Below are positions 54,464 to 64,000 of a DNA stretch of 64,000 bases, in pieces (within the stretch, counting starts at the first letter, position 1; each line of letters starts with the position of its first letter). Both the position numbers and the translations under genes were made by a program. Source of the stretch: Anisodus tanguticus. Lineage: Eukaryota; Streptophyta; Magnoliopsida; Solanales; Solanaceae. The notes under the pieces are model-generated. The model searched no databases. It saw only the letters and a program-made list of their open reading frames with translations, and was not told the origin of the DNA. The stretch is from positions 58,910,513 through 58,974,512 of the forward strand of contig CM067539.1 of assembly GCA_034509755.1 (NCBI GenBank). The letters are read 5' to 3'.

Positions 54464-56342
54464 ATGAATCCGGTAAATTCAACTATTAGTAGACTTCCTA
54501 TTTTAGATGGATCAAATTATGCCTATTGGAAGATTCGTCTATGTTCTCATATTAAATCAATTGATGTTAGGGCATGGAGATCTATAATCAATGGGTATAT
54601 TATTCTTATGTTGCCACCGAATGAGGAAGGTGACATTCTTTTTAAACCTGAATCCGAATGGACTACAGAAGAAACCAATAATGCTAACTTTAACGAAAAA
54701 GCCTTAAATGTAATTTTTGGATGGGTTGATATGTATAAGTTCAAACTCATTCAAAACTTCCCCACGGCTAATGATGCATGAGATACTTTACAAATTCATT
54801 GTGAAGGTAGCTCAAGTGTTCGTCGAACAAAGCTACGCATGCTCATGAGTAAATATGAACGTTTAAGGATGGAAGAAGCGGATGATATTAAATCTTATTT
54901 TGAAAAGTTGATTGACATCTCAAATGAATGTCAAGTGCTTGGTGAACCATTAATCAACACTCAACTTGGTGAAAAGGCTCTCCATTCTCTTCCTGGAAAG
55001 TTCAATTTAAAGATTTGTGCTATTGAAGAAGCTCATAATTTTGCCACAATGGACCTTCATACCTTGACGAACATTCTCAAAACTTATGCGATGATCATTG
55101 AGAATCAAAAGAAATTGTATAAAACCAATAATGTGGCACTTCAAGTTCAATCCTCGGAGAGTCAAATCGAAGAAGAAGATGAGAATCTTGAAGAAATTGG
55201 TGATGGTGCAAATGTTGCCTTACTCACTCGAAAATACAATTCGATGGTGAGGAAGCTCAACAATGAGAGAAATCAATCTAAATCTAAAGAGCACCAAAAC
55301 CAAGTCTTCAATCAAAAGCCTACTAAATTCCTTCCAAATGTACAAAAAGGAAATCAACTAAGAAGAATCAACTCAGATAGTACCAAATTTGATTCCAAAC
55401 AACTTGAGTCAGTGTAGTGTCATCCATGACCGGGTTGGGGTCACTATGCTAACGAATGTGCAAACACTCTTAGAAAATTTGGTAAGAATCTATGGGTTTC
55501 TCTTAGTGATGATGAAGGAGAAGAGGAAGGAGATCGTGAAATTGAAACACAATCAATAATGGCTACTGTTTTTGAACAATATCTATCAGATAATGAAGAT
55601 GTCATATACAATGTTATCTCAGATGTCACAACATTTTCTCCAACATCAGCAACGACATCAACATCCTCAACGACATCCGAAAGGTATGAATTCTTTAACT
55701 ATACCGATGTTAATTGCTTTAGTGGTTTTATTTCTGTTAGTGAGACTGATTGTATTGATCAAGTTGAATGCAAAGATGATATGATAATTACAAAGTATTT
55801 GTAAAGCCTTAATCATAGAATCCAAGCAACTTGACAAAAAGGTAAAATCTTTAACTCATGAGAATTTAGTATTAAAAGACACGATAATCCGGCTTGAGGT
55901 TGCACTTACCAAAAAGATATTGAATTTGGTAAGATCCGTGCAAAATTGGATTTATCCGAAACAACCTTCCGTAAGCTCAACACGGGGACTTCGAAATTGA
56001 ATGAGATACTCAACTTTAGTAAATCTTCACATGCAGGAATTGGGTATGAAAACTCTGTTAAAACCATATGTTCTGATCTCTTTGATAAAAATGAGAAAAT
56101 ATGTTTTGTAAAAGAAAAAGAGGTAAATAATAGGTTCTCATATATGTCAAAGGATATGAAGTTTGTGTGCCATCACTGTAACTCCCCTGGACACTTAAAA
56201 CCATATTGTTTCAAACTTCAAAATTTTGTGAGTAGAATGTTGCCTAAAATGTTGTCCAACGTTCCGGATAACAATCGAAGCAACATTTCTGAGCCAAAAG
56301 TAAAAAATGTTTTAAGAGAGTTTGGGTTCCTAAAAAGGATGT
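54464..56342 (+). pseudogene. copia element 3 gag remnant with two zinc-knuckle regions
   Basis: ATG 54464. N-terminal DUF4219-like LPILDGSNYAYWKIRLCSHI, then the UBN2-type capsid (SKYERLRMEEADDIKSYFEK at about 54845). The first zinc knuckle near 55420 is broken by a stop and lacks its second Cys (reads CHP-stop-PGWGHYANEC). A second, intact CCHC knuckle, CHHCNSPGHLKPYC, lies at 56168-56209. Stops at 54779, 55415, 55802 and a frameshift near 55900 interrupt the frame. Two knuckle regions and a long linker are usual for SIRE/Maximus gag. Confidence 0.88.
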
Positions 56343-59300
56343 AACATGTAATGTTTCTATAACTGCATTAAGGACTAACATTTTAGGTTTTTGGTACTTT
56401 GATAGTGGATGTTCTCGCCACATGATATGTACAAAAGACTTTCTAAAGAACTATGAATCATTCAATGGAGGAAACGTGACTTATGGAGGTGTCAGTAAAA
56501 GTAAAATAATTGGAAAATGAATCTTGAATGTTCCTGAATTTCTAGCCTTAAGAAATGTCCTACACGTTGAAGGCTTACTGGCTAATTTAATTAGTATAAG
56601 TCAAATGTCTGATGACGATCTTGAGGTAAAATTTAATAAGAATGTCTGTAAAGTTACAAATGAAGCAAATATATGTGTCATGACAGGTACAAGAACAGGT
56701 GACAATTTCTATCTTGTTGTAAGACAAGAAACATGCAATAATGCTAAGATCGATGACACAACACTATGGCATCAAACGTTGGGGCATGTCAACTACCGCA
56801 ATTTAGAAAAATTGGTCTCATATGAAGCTGTTAGAGGCATACCCAAACTTAGCCTTAAAGGTAAAACTGTCTGTGAAGATTGTTTGAAAGGTAAGAAAAC
56901 TCGTGTCTCTCATAATGTTGTCCAACATGACGGACAACATTCAGGTACGTCTCACTGTTTTCAATTGCTACATATGGATTTAATTGGTCCAATTGAAGTA
57001 GACAGTCTAGGAGGCATGAGGTATTCCTTTGTGATAGTAGATGATTTTTCTAGATATTCTTAGATATATTTTTTGAAAGAAAAATCACAAACGTTTGACA
57101 TGTTTAAAATCTTACACTCTAGAATTAGATATTTATTCTATTCTCCTATTTTTTGGATTAGATCGGACCATGGAATAAAATTTTAAAATAGTTCATTCAC
57201 AATTTTTTGTGAGAAAAAGAGAATTTTCCATGAGTTTTCTGCCCTCAAAACTCCTCAACAGAATGGGGTTGCAGAACGGAAGAATAGGACATTGCAAGAA
57301 ATGGCTATAGTGATGCTTAGTTCTAAATATTTGTCAAAACGTTTATGGGCAGAAGCCTTGAATACTGCTAATCACATGGCCAATAGAGTCTATTTGAGGC
57401 CAGGAACAAAGATCCCTATGAGATTATAAATGGAAAGAAACCAAATTTGTGTTACTTTCATGTTTTTAAGTGTATTTGTTATATTTAAATGACAGGGATT
57501 ATTTGGAAAAATTAGACTCTAAGAATGATAAATAAATTTTTGTTGGCTTATTCACAAAATAGTCATGCTTATCGAGTATACAATCTGAGATCCAGAACTG
57601 TACAAGAGTTTGTAAATGTTATCTTTGATGATCTTTCTGATGTTTCAGGAAAAACTATTGAAAATAATATTATAGATACAGTAGAAAGTTCACAATTTGT
57701 AGAATAATCGAATGTTGCCACACCTGAAGCAACATCCGAAATAGCAATAGAGACCACAAAGGCCACATATGATGAGTCAAGTGCTAAATTGTTAGACCAA
57801 GTTCGCAGAGACCCCTCATCAAGGATTAGGAAAAATCATACAACGGGTCAAGTGATAGGGGGAGTTTTTGAAGGAGTTAGAACAAGAGGCAAATAACCAC
57901 TCAACTATAGAGAAATGGTAAGGTATGTGTGTATGTCAACCATATACCAAGAGGTTAGTCTTTCTTTTTTTATATCTACATTAGAACCAATGAATGTTGT
58001 AGAAGCACTTAAAGATATTTTCGGATACAAGCAATGCAAGAAGAGCTTGAACAATTTTCTCGAAATGAAGTATGGGACTTAGTTCCATGTCCAAATAATA
58101 CAAATGTAATTGAAACTAAATAGATTTAAAAAAATAAAATAGACGAATCGGGAATAGTTTTTAGAAACAAAGCACATCTAGTTGCACAAGGTTATACTCA
58201 GGTAGAATGAATTGATTTTGATGAAACTTTTGCACCTGTAGCTAGAATTGAGTCGATTAGACTTTTACTTGCTATTGCTTGTTGTCTGAAAATTACTTTA
58301 CACCATATGAATGTAAAAGGTGCCTTCTTAAATGGTTATTTAGACAAGGAGGTATATGTTGAACAACCAAAAGTATTTGAAGATCATTACCATCCACACT
58401 ATGTGTACAAGCTTAAAACGACTTTGTATGGATTGAAATAAGCGTGCATGGTATGGTCGTTTAACTAACTTTCTTCATGAATATAGTTTTAACTGTGGTG
58501 AAGCTGATGGTACTTTGTTTATTAAACGAGATGGTGTAGATATTATAATTAAATAAATCTACGTGGATGACATAGTCTTTGGATTGACTTCACAGTCGTA
58601 TCTAAATTTATTTGTTGAAGTTATGTCCTCGACATTTGAAATGAGCATGATTGGCGAATTAACTTTTTTCTTAGGATTGTAGATAAAGCAAAGTGAAGAT
58701 GAAATTTTCATCTCACAGAGTAAATATGCCAATAATCTAGTTAATAGATTTGGTTTGGAGAACACTAAACAGATGAAAACGCCAATTGGTTCATCGCAGA
58801 AGGTATGTAAGGATAATGTTGGTGAAAATGTCGATCCAATATTATATCGATCTATGATAGGTAGTCTTATTTATCTTACTGCTAGTCTCCCAGATATTAT
58901 GTTTAGTGTTTGTGTTTGTGCACGTTTTCAAGCATGTCCCAAAATGTCACACTTAAATGCCATGAAATGTATTATTCGATATGTTTCTGGCACATGTGAG
59001 TTGAGAATCTGGTATTCCAAAGACACTAATCCTAACTTAAGAGGGTTTAGTGACTCGGATTGGGCTGAAGATGTGGATGATAGAAAAAGTACAAGTGGAT
59101 GATGTTTTTATCTTAGCAATAACCTTGTTTCATGGTATAGTCGTAAATAAAACTGTGTTTCACTTTCAACTGTTGAATCTGAATATGTAGCAGCTGGAAG
59201 TTGTTGTTCTCAATTAATTTGGCTTCGACACATGTTAGACGACTATGGATGTACTAGCAACATTTTGATTTTGTACTGTGATAATTTAAGTGCTATAAAT

Positions 59301-59500
59301 ATTTCAAAAATCCATGTCAGCACTCACGTACAAAACAAATTGGTATTATACATCACTTTTTAAGAGATTTAGTTGAAAACCAGCTAGTTCAAATTGAACA
59401 TGTTGACACTCTTCATCAACTTGCTGATATTTTTACAAAAGCTTTGGACCATGAGAGATTTTCCAGTTTAAAGAAATCGCTTGGTCTTTGTAATCTCTAG
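56343..59500 (+). pseudogene. copia element 3 pol remnant (PR-INT-RT-RH)
   Basis: Protease FWYFDSGCSRHMIC (about 56391), GAG-pre-integrase TTLWHQTLGHVNYRNLEKLV (about 56758), integrase HMDLIGPIEVDSLGGMRYSF (about 56971) with VDDFSRYS, a damaged second catalytic region near 57160 and PQQNGVAERKNRTLQEMA (about 57250). The reverse transcriptase is heavily mutated, with YVDD at about 58558. RNase H has GFSDSDWAEDVDDRKSTSG (about 59044), VSLSTVESEYVAAG (about 59157) and an ADIFTKALDHERF end (about 59425). Many stops. Confidence 0.9.
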
Positions 59501-59668
59501 AAAGACATTTTTGGTGAATGTTGGTTGAAATGTTGTCTAACATTTTGGATGACATTTACCTATGTAATATCACTGACTGATTATTGTTGTTGTGGTGCAT
59601 AACTTTTGGTAACACAAGCATGATCCTTCAATAAGAATATGTTATCTAAGTAATATCGTTCTCTGCGA

Positions 59669-59703
<35 letters not shown>

Positions 59704-60801
59704 AGTATCAAAATAAGGCAAAGCCTTTACAAATATTTGGCAACTGAGAAAAATGGGAAAAGCCTGTGAAAAGATATTGTTCTTATTCTATAGGAATATC
59801 GAGTGCTTCAAAAGAGATTTGAGAATACCATAAAAGTATTCTTATTTTTTACACCTAAAAATCTTTTATATGTGTTATATGATTAGACCAAGGACACGAT
59901 GGAAAAAAATATTACATTGGTCTAGTGGTCAAACTCATAAAGTGCATATAAAATGTGTCTTGGTTTGTTGCCAAATCTGAAAATTCTTGTGGGATCAAAA
60001 TACTTGTGTCGTCCAAAATGTTGCCAACAATGTTGTTGACATTTTCAGAATGTGATATGTGTTGGGATGTTGTGCTTATATGATCGATGAAATATCATAT
60101 CTTACTCCCTATTATATGTCTTGTTTACAGGAATTTCAAAATTTAAAATGATAAGATTAAATTTTATTCTTACCGTGATGTTTATTTTTTTATCCAAATA
60201 TTTTAGGTGTAAGTTATTGTGTAAAATTGAAATACATAAAACTAAGGGATTCTTGTTGCTATGAAAAGGTTTTGTCATGTATATAAATATTCCTCTTATT
60301 TGCTATTTTTTACTATTTCCGTTTTTTCCAAAAAAAAAAAAAAAAAAAAAAAAAGCTCATCAGGTGTATATCTTCCTACCTACCCGATGGAAACACCAAA
60401 TCAAAATCCAATTACTATCACAAACCCTAATTTCTCAAAATCCTCTCCTCAATTCTCACCGATGGAAACTTCTCCAATGTCAGAACAAATGTCAACCAAT
60501 ATTCCATCCAACACTCCCATGAGCATTAGCCCTCCGTCAAATATACCTCAACAGAACACAATGGTTTATTTTTATTCGTGTTTTGTATATATTGTATGAT
60601 GTGTGTATGTATATGCTTATGTTTTTCTTCTTCTAATCCTATGAATTGGTATACACATGTTTACTTGTATGTCATCACAAGTTAAGGAGGAGCATGACCT
60701 TAAAATTGTTGATCACAGATGTCGGACAACATTTGTGACAACACCATAAGTTAACTTTACCTTTTAACGAGTTTTGTGAAGAAAGGCAAAAAGGGGGAGA
60801 T
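59501..60801 (+). other. Post-RNase H region of copia element 3 with a small extra ORF
   Basis: Contains an (AT)n tract at about 59669-59700, a run of about 24 A at 60331-60354 and a short Pro/Ser/Thr/Asn-rich ORF from ATG 60389 (METPNQNPITITNPNFSKSS and onward to NIPQQNTMV) up to 60599. SIRE-type elements often carry a third, envelope-position ORF here; this is too short to show any domain. The region ends in the polypurine tract at about 60788-60801. Confidence 0.6.
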
Positions 60802-61685
60802 TGTTAATGTTGGATTTGATGTTATGACATTTGACCCAACATATCTCCTGAAGTATTGATTTGAATGTTGGGACAAATGTTGCACAACATTCGGACCAAC
60901 ATTTTCAAAATCAATTTTGCCTTACTTCACGTAATGATTACTATGTGGTAAATATGATTTGGCAAAGTAAAAAAGAATAGGTCACGTGTGAAGAATGAGA
61001 CAAGGTTGTTGATTATCGTGAGGAACAAGAAAAAGTTATTAGAGGCTTTTGCTCCTTGATCGTCTCCAACAAATCCTACAAGCTGGCCCACCCCACCTTT
61101 CCCTCAACCTCCACAACCGATTGATGAGTCTTTCAAGGAAGACTCTCAACTATAAATAGAGAGGCTACTGCAGTGAATCGATATCCAGAATCAGAAAGCA
61201 AAAATATCAAGAGAGCTATCGGGATTTCATCTCAGAAATCTGGATCATAAGTGTTGCCTGAGTGTGTTGACAACATGCAACATTACAATTGTTGTTTAGA
61301 TTCTAGATTAGTTTTGTATGGAGCGATTGTAATGAGAGGTTGTCTATGTCTACTTAGTTAGATTTTTCAAGCAGAAGTCATATGTGACTTCAACTTTTAA
61401 TTCTTTTTCGTTTTATATTGTAAATCTGTAAAGAAAGAAATTTGTACTATACATTTGGTCATTGACCATCATAAGTTATATATATATATATATATATATA
61501 TATAACTTATGAAAATTTAAACATTTGCGTTCTTTAAATTCCATTGCATTTACTCTTTAAAGTTATTGTTTTGCTAAGTGTTGTTACTAGTGTCGGACGA
61601 CATAATTGCCGACATTCGAAACCGAATTAACATCCGATTTAGTTCATCTCATGTTTTTACTTTCTGTAGCATTTTACACCCTTCA
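60802..61685 (+). repeat. 3' LTR of copia element 3
   Basis: Begins TGTTAATGTTGGATTTGATG after GGGGGAGAT and ends ATTTTACACCCTTCA, followed by the target duplication CTCTC. It has an expanded (AT)n palindrome at about 61471-61508 (ataagttatat...atataacttat) not present at that length in the 5' LTR. Confidence 0.95.
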
Positions 61686-61690
61686 CTCTC

Positions 61691-62245
61691 CAAATCTGAT
61701 AATTAGCAGATAGTCATCCTGGCATCGATTCAAATTAAATTTTATTCAAACAATAAGCATTCATATCAAGAACCAAATACAATAAGCTTAAAATAACACC
61801 ATATAATAATAGAGAATAAAAAGTTTGCCATAATTAATATCTCCCAGTGACGTGAACTCAAGTAACTTTGTCATTCCTTTTATTGTTTGTGTTTCATCTT
61901 TACACTTAAATCAAACAGATAAACCATACAAATTCTCTCCAAATCTGAAAAAAAAAAGTGATTAGTTATCATATATGATAGAGCTGGTAATTATCAGATA
62001 GTCATCCTTGCACCAAATCGAATTAAATTTTATTTAAAAAGTAAGCATTCATATCAACCACCAAATACAATAAGTTTTAAGCACCCCATATAATAATAGA
62101 GAATAAAAAGTTACCATAATTGATATCTCCCAGTGACACGAACTCAAGTTTCTCACCTACCGTTACTTTTCCATTCCTTTTAATATTTACGTTTCATCTT
62201 TACTTTTAAAATCAAGCAGATAAACCATTTCCTCTCCATGTACGA
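61691..62245. repeat. Tandem repeat units, copies 2 and 3
   Basis: Two direct copies of a unit of about 270-285 bp start near 61691 and 61965. Each has gataattagcagatagtcat-type sequence, accaaatacaataag, catataataatagagaataa, tatctcccagtgac and a gttt(a)catctttac block. Copy 1 lies on the other side of copia element 3 (53270-53509). Non-coding. Confidence 0.88.
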
Positions 62246-62635
62246 TAGGTGTATAACCATTTCCTCATATTTAATATTTACTTTGGTTTACCTATGTATT
62301 ATATTAATTAAAAAATTAATATGTAATTTAAAATTTAAATGAAAGTAAAAGTAAATATTTATTAAAGTCTTTCGTATAGATATTTAAAATGTTTTCTCCT
62401 TATACTTAATAGCAAACGTTCATTGATACTTATCATTATTCGTAATTTGACGTTTAAAAGCACTTTTTAAAGAAGATTAATCAAATAAAATCTGCTTATC
62501 TAAAGCATTCGAAAACATTTTTCAAATGAATTAACTAAACACAAATGGCTTCTTACGAAATACTTTTTTGAAAAACACTTTAAAAAAAACTCTTATCAAA
62601 ATAAGCGATTTTTAACCGCTTGGCCAAACAGGCTA

Positions 62636-63500
62636 TGAGTCCCCCCAAAGAACAATCACTCACAGCCCAACTGAAATGAACGAAAAAATGGCACTCCAAA
62701 AAAGTCTAGCAAAAAAATGGCACTCCCCGAGGGCACAGGCGAGTTGGTAAGTGGCAAAGGTGATTGGGGTACAACCACTCTGACGTCGCGGGTTTGTCCG
62801 TGTGGTGACAGTCTTTGCTAAAATATTGCAAGGGTTGTTGCTAGGTTCGTGTCCCGTTGGTCCTCTCCTTTGCAGGGCTGTCACTCACGCATATCCCTCG
62901 ATTTACATTCCACCTGGTCAAAGCCTCTGATACAGATAAGGGGTTTTGCCTTCGGAACTTTCCCCTTCACAAAGAAATGCAAAAAAAAAAGAAGTGAAAG
63001 TGGGGTTTGAATTAGGAAGTTATCATTCAGTGGTAGGAGTAACTGTTAGCATAAGATTCAGATGTAAAAATGCAGTCTCGAGATTCGGCATTTTAAGTTG
63101 TCCAAAAAAAAAAAAGAGTTTCAGCAGAGAATATCGTGGTCAGATATATATAAATATTATTTTCAAACTTTAATTTAAATACTCCATCCCTCTTAATTTA
63201 TATACTAGTATACTTTCCCTTTTTATTTATCTAAAAAGAATAAATTTTTTATATTTATAAAAATTTAACTTTAAAATTTGTATTTGTCGTTAAATAAATT
63301 ATTTTATCCACATGAATGTCTACTAAAGCTTATTTTATTTTAGACTACATGTTTCAAGAATATTTTTTCTATCTTAAAAACTCTATTTAGTCAAATAGTG
63401 CCGCATAAACTGAAAAGGATGGATAATAATTTTTCAATCTTTTAATACTCTCTTTATCTTAATTTATGTGTTATACTTTCTTTCTTACTATCTAAGAAAA
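62636..63500. repeat. Duplicate of the UPS leader/promoter region
   Basis: Matches 49670-50560 in the same orientation. Shared blocks are ccaaagaacaatcactca(c/g)ag, then aatggcactccaaaa-type sequence, gaagtgaaagtg(t/g)ggttt, gaagttatca, ataagattcagatgtaaa and agagaat(a/c)tc. The duplicate is interrupted by a SINE-like insert at 62729-62990. No permease coding exons are found to its left, so it is an orphan promoter copy. Confidence 0.82.
62729..62990 (+). mobile_element. tRNA-derived SINE inside the duplicated UPS leader
   Basis: Starts gagggcacaggcgagttggt (A-box-like gagttggtaagtgg), with gcgggtttgtccgtgtg as a decayed B box about 40 bases on, an unrelated body, and an A-rich tail at 62981-62990. 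It lies exactly where the sequence departs from the UPS leader copy. Target duplications are not clear. Confidence 0.65.
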
Positions 63501-64000
63501 GAATGACATGCTTCCTTATTTTAAAATAATTTAACTTTAAACTTTCTATTTTATCTTTAATGAGATAATTCATGTCACATAAATATTTATGTCTTATTTT
63601 AGATCAAAAACTCTATAAAAATATTCTTTAAATATTTTTACATATTTTTATATAAATTGCTAATTTTTAGTCTATAATTAGCAAAACGTCCCTCAATGAA
63701 GTCTAGAAAGACTTAACATATCTCCAAGTCAAGCAAAGGCGCCACAAATCTCAAGATTTTGCCTTCTCCTCCCATAAAGATTCGGAATGCTCCAAATTTA
63801 TCAAACACACATTATTCGTGAGTAATCGAGTTTGTAGACACCTATATTGTCATACTTTAATTCGAGACCTAAAAATGAGCCCAAAAATGTGACCCTGAGC
63901 CCACAAGGACAAAATTAAAGTTTTATTTCAGACCTAGTTTACTCAAAGTCTAAATAGTCTAAATTCGTGAAATGAGCTAAAACTAACGATGATTTGACCT
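63501..64000. other. AT-rich right edge of the window
   Basis: No gene recognised. From about 63830 the sequence (gtttgtagacacctatattg, gagcccaaaaatgtgaccct) becomes less AT-rich and may be the start of another retrotransposon continuing off the right edge; the evidence is insufficient to name it. Confidence 0.3.

Larger units (their letters stand above)
53515..61685 (+). mobile_element. Complete SIRE/Maximus-like Ty1/copia element
   Basis: 8171 bp with LTRs of 892 and 884 bp, perfect target duplication CTCTC (53510-53514 and 61686-61690), primer site TGGTATCAGAGCC, polypurine tract AAAAAGGGGGAGAT and gag-pr-int-rt-rh order. A long segment of about 1.3 kb with a short extra ORF follows RNase H before the 3' LTR, as in SIRE/Maximus elements. 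Many stops and small indels disable the ORFs. Inserted inside a tandem-repeat array. Confidence 0.95.

Noticed and set aside
62660..62884. Minus-strand 74-residue ORF
   Set aside because: It falls entirely within the SINE and leader duplicate and has no homology-like features.
1..64000. CRISPR arrays, prokaryotic operons, rRNA or functional tRNA genes, endogenous viral genes
   Set aside because: No regularly spaced repeats of CRISPR type, no clover-leaf tRNA beyond SINE A/B boxes, no rRNA-like segments and no viral coat or movement protein motifs were seen.

Overview
This is a transposon-packed stretch of a flowering-plant nuclear genome. It is AT-rich, has GT-AG introns, and carries tRNA-type SINEs, hAT elements, Ty1/copia and Ty3/gypsy elements of the kinds common in Solanaceae. 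Solanaceae is therefore the likely family; the species cannot be fixed from the sequence alone. I see no prokaryotic operon, CRISPR array or virus, and no clearly new multi-gene system. The novelty lies in the architecture of nested and chimeric elements.

Layout. 1-620: promoter and 5' leader of a minus-strand gene that lies off the left edge, with diverged tandem repeats in its leader. 2.2-6.0 kb: decayed multi-exon gene of the DUF1985/Ulp1-related family often carried by transposons. 6.28-9.74 kb and 10.61-14.37 kb: two almost full-length hAT transposons in opposite orientation, each with a perfect 8-bp target duplication. The second has a 370-bp polypyrimidine tract inside its transposase. 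14.5-26.4 kb: a MES11-like methylesterase gene destroyed by insertions: a complete 8.6-kb copia element in exon 1, a solo LTR and a pogo-type MITE in intron 1, and a second copia element in exon 3. 26.4-37.2 kb: a minus-strand chain of broken elements (copia pol, gypsy gag-protease lacking reverse transcriptase, truncated hAT), joined without normal ends. 37.2-41.5 kb: a fold-back MITE, a SINE, a copia-type solo LTR and a possible organelle-derived patch.

41.65-49.8 kb: the only gene that looks intact, a seven-coding-exon, minus-strand ureide permease (UPS). Spliced in silico it gives 407 codons plus stop with all junctions in frame. Its largest intron contains three nested elements, another intron holds a 179-bp hAT MITE with a perfect target duplication, and its 5' leader contains local duplications and a short uORF. 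51.6-53.0 kb: solo LTR with target duplication. 53.5-61.7 kb: complete SIRE/Maximus-like copia element with decayed ORFs, inserted in a tandem-repeat array. 62.6-63.5 kb: an orphan direct duplicate of the UPS promoter/leader, carrying a SINE.

Functionally only UPS (proton-coupled uptake of allantoin/uracil-type compounds at the plasma membrane) can be expected to make its normal product. The MES11-like gene, the Ulp1-related gene and all transposon ORFs read as broken.
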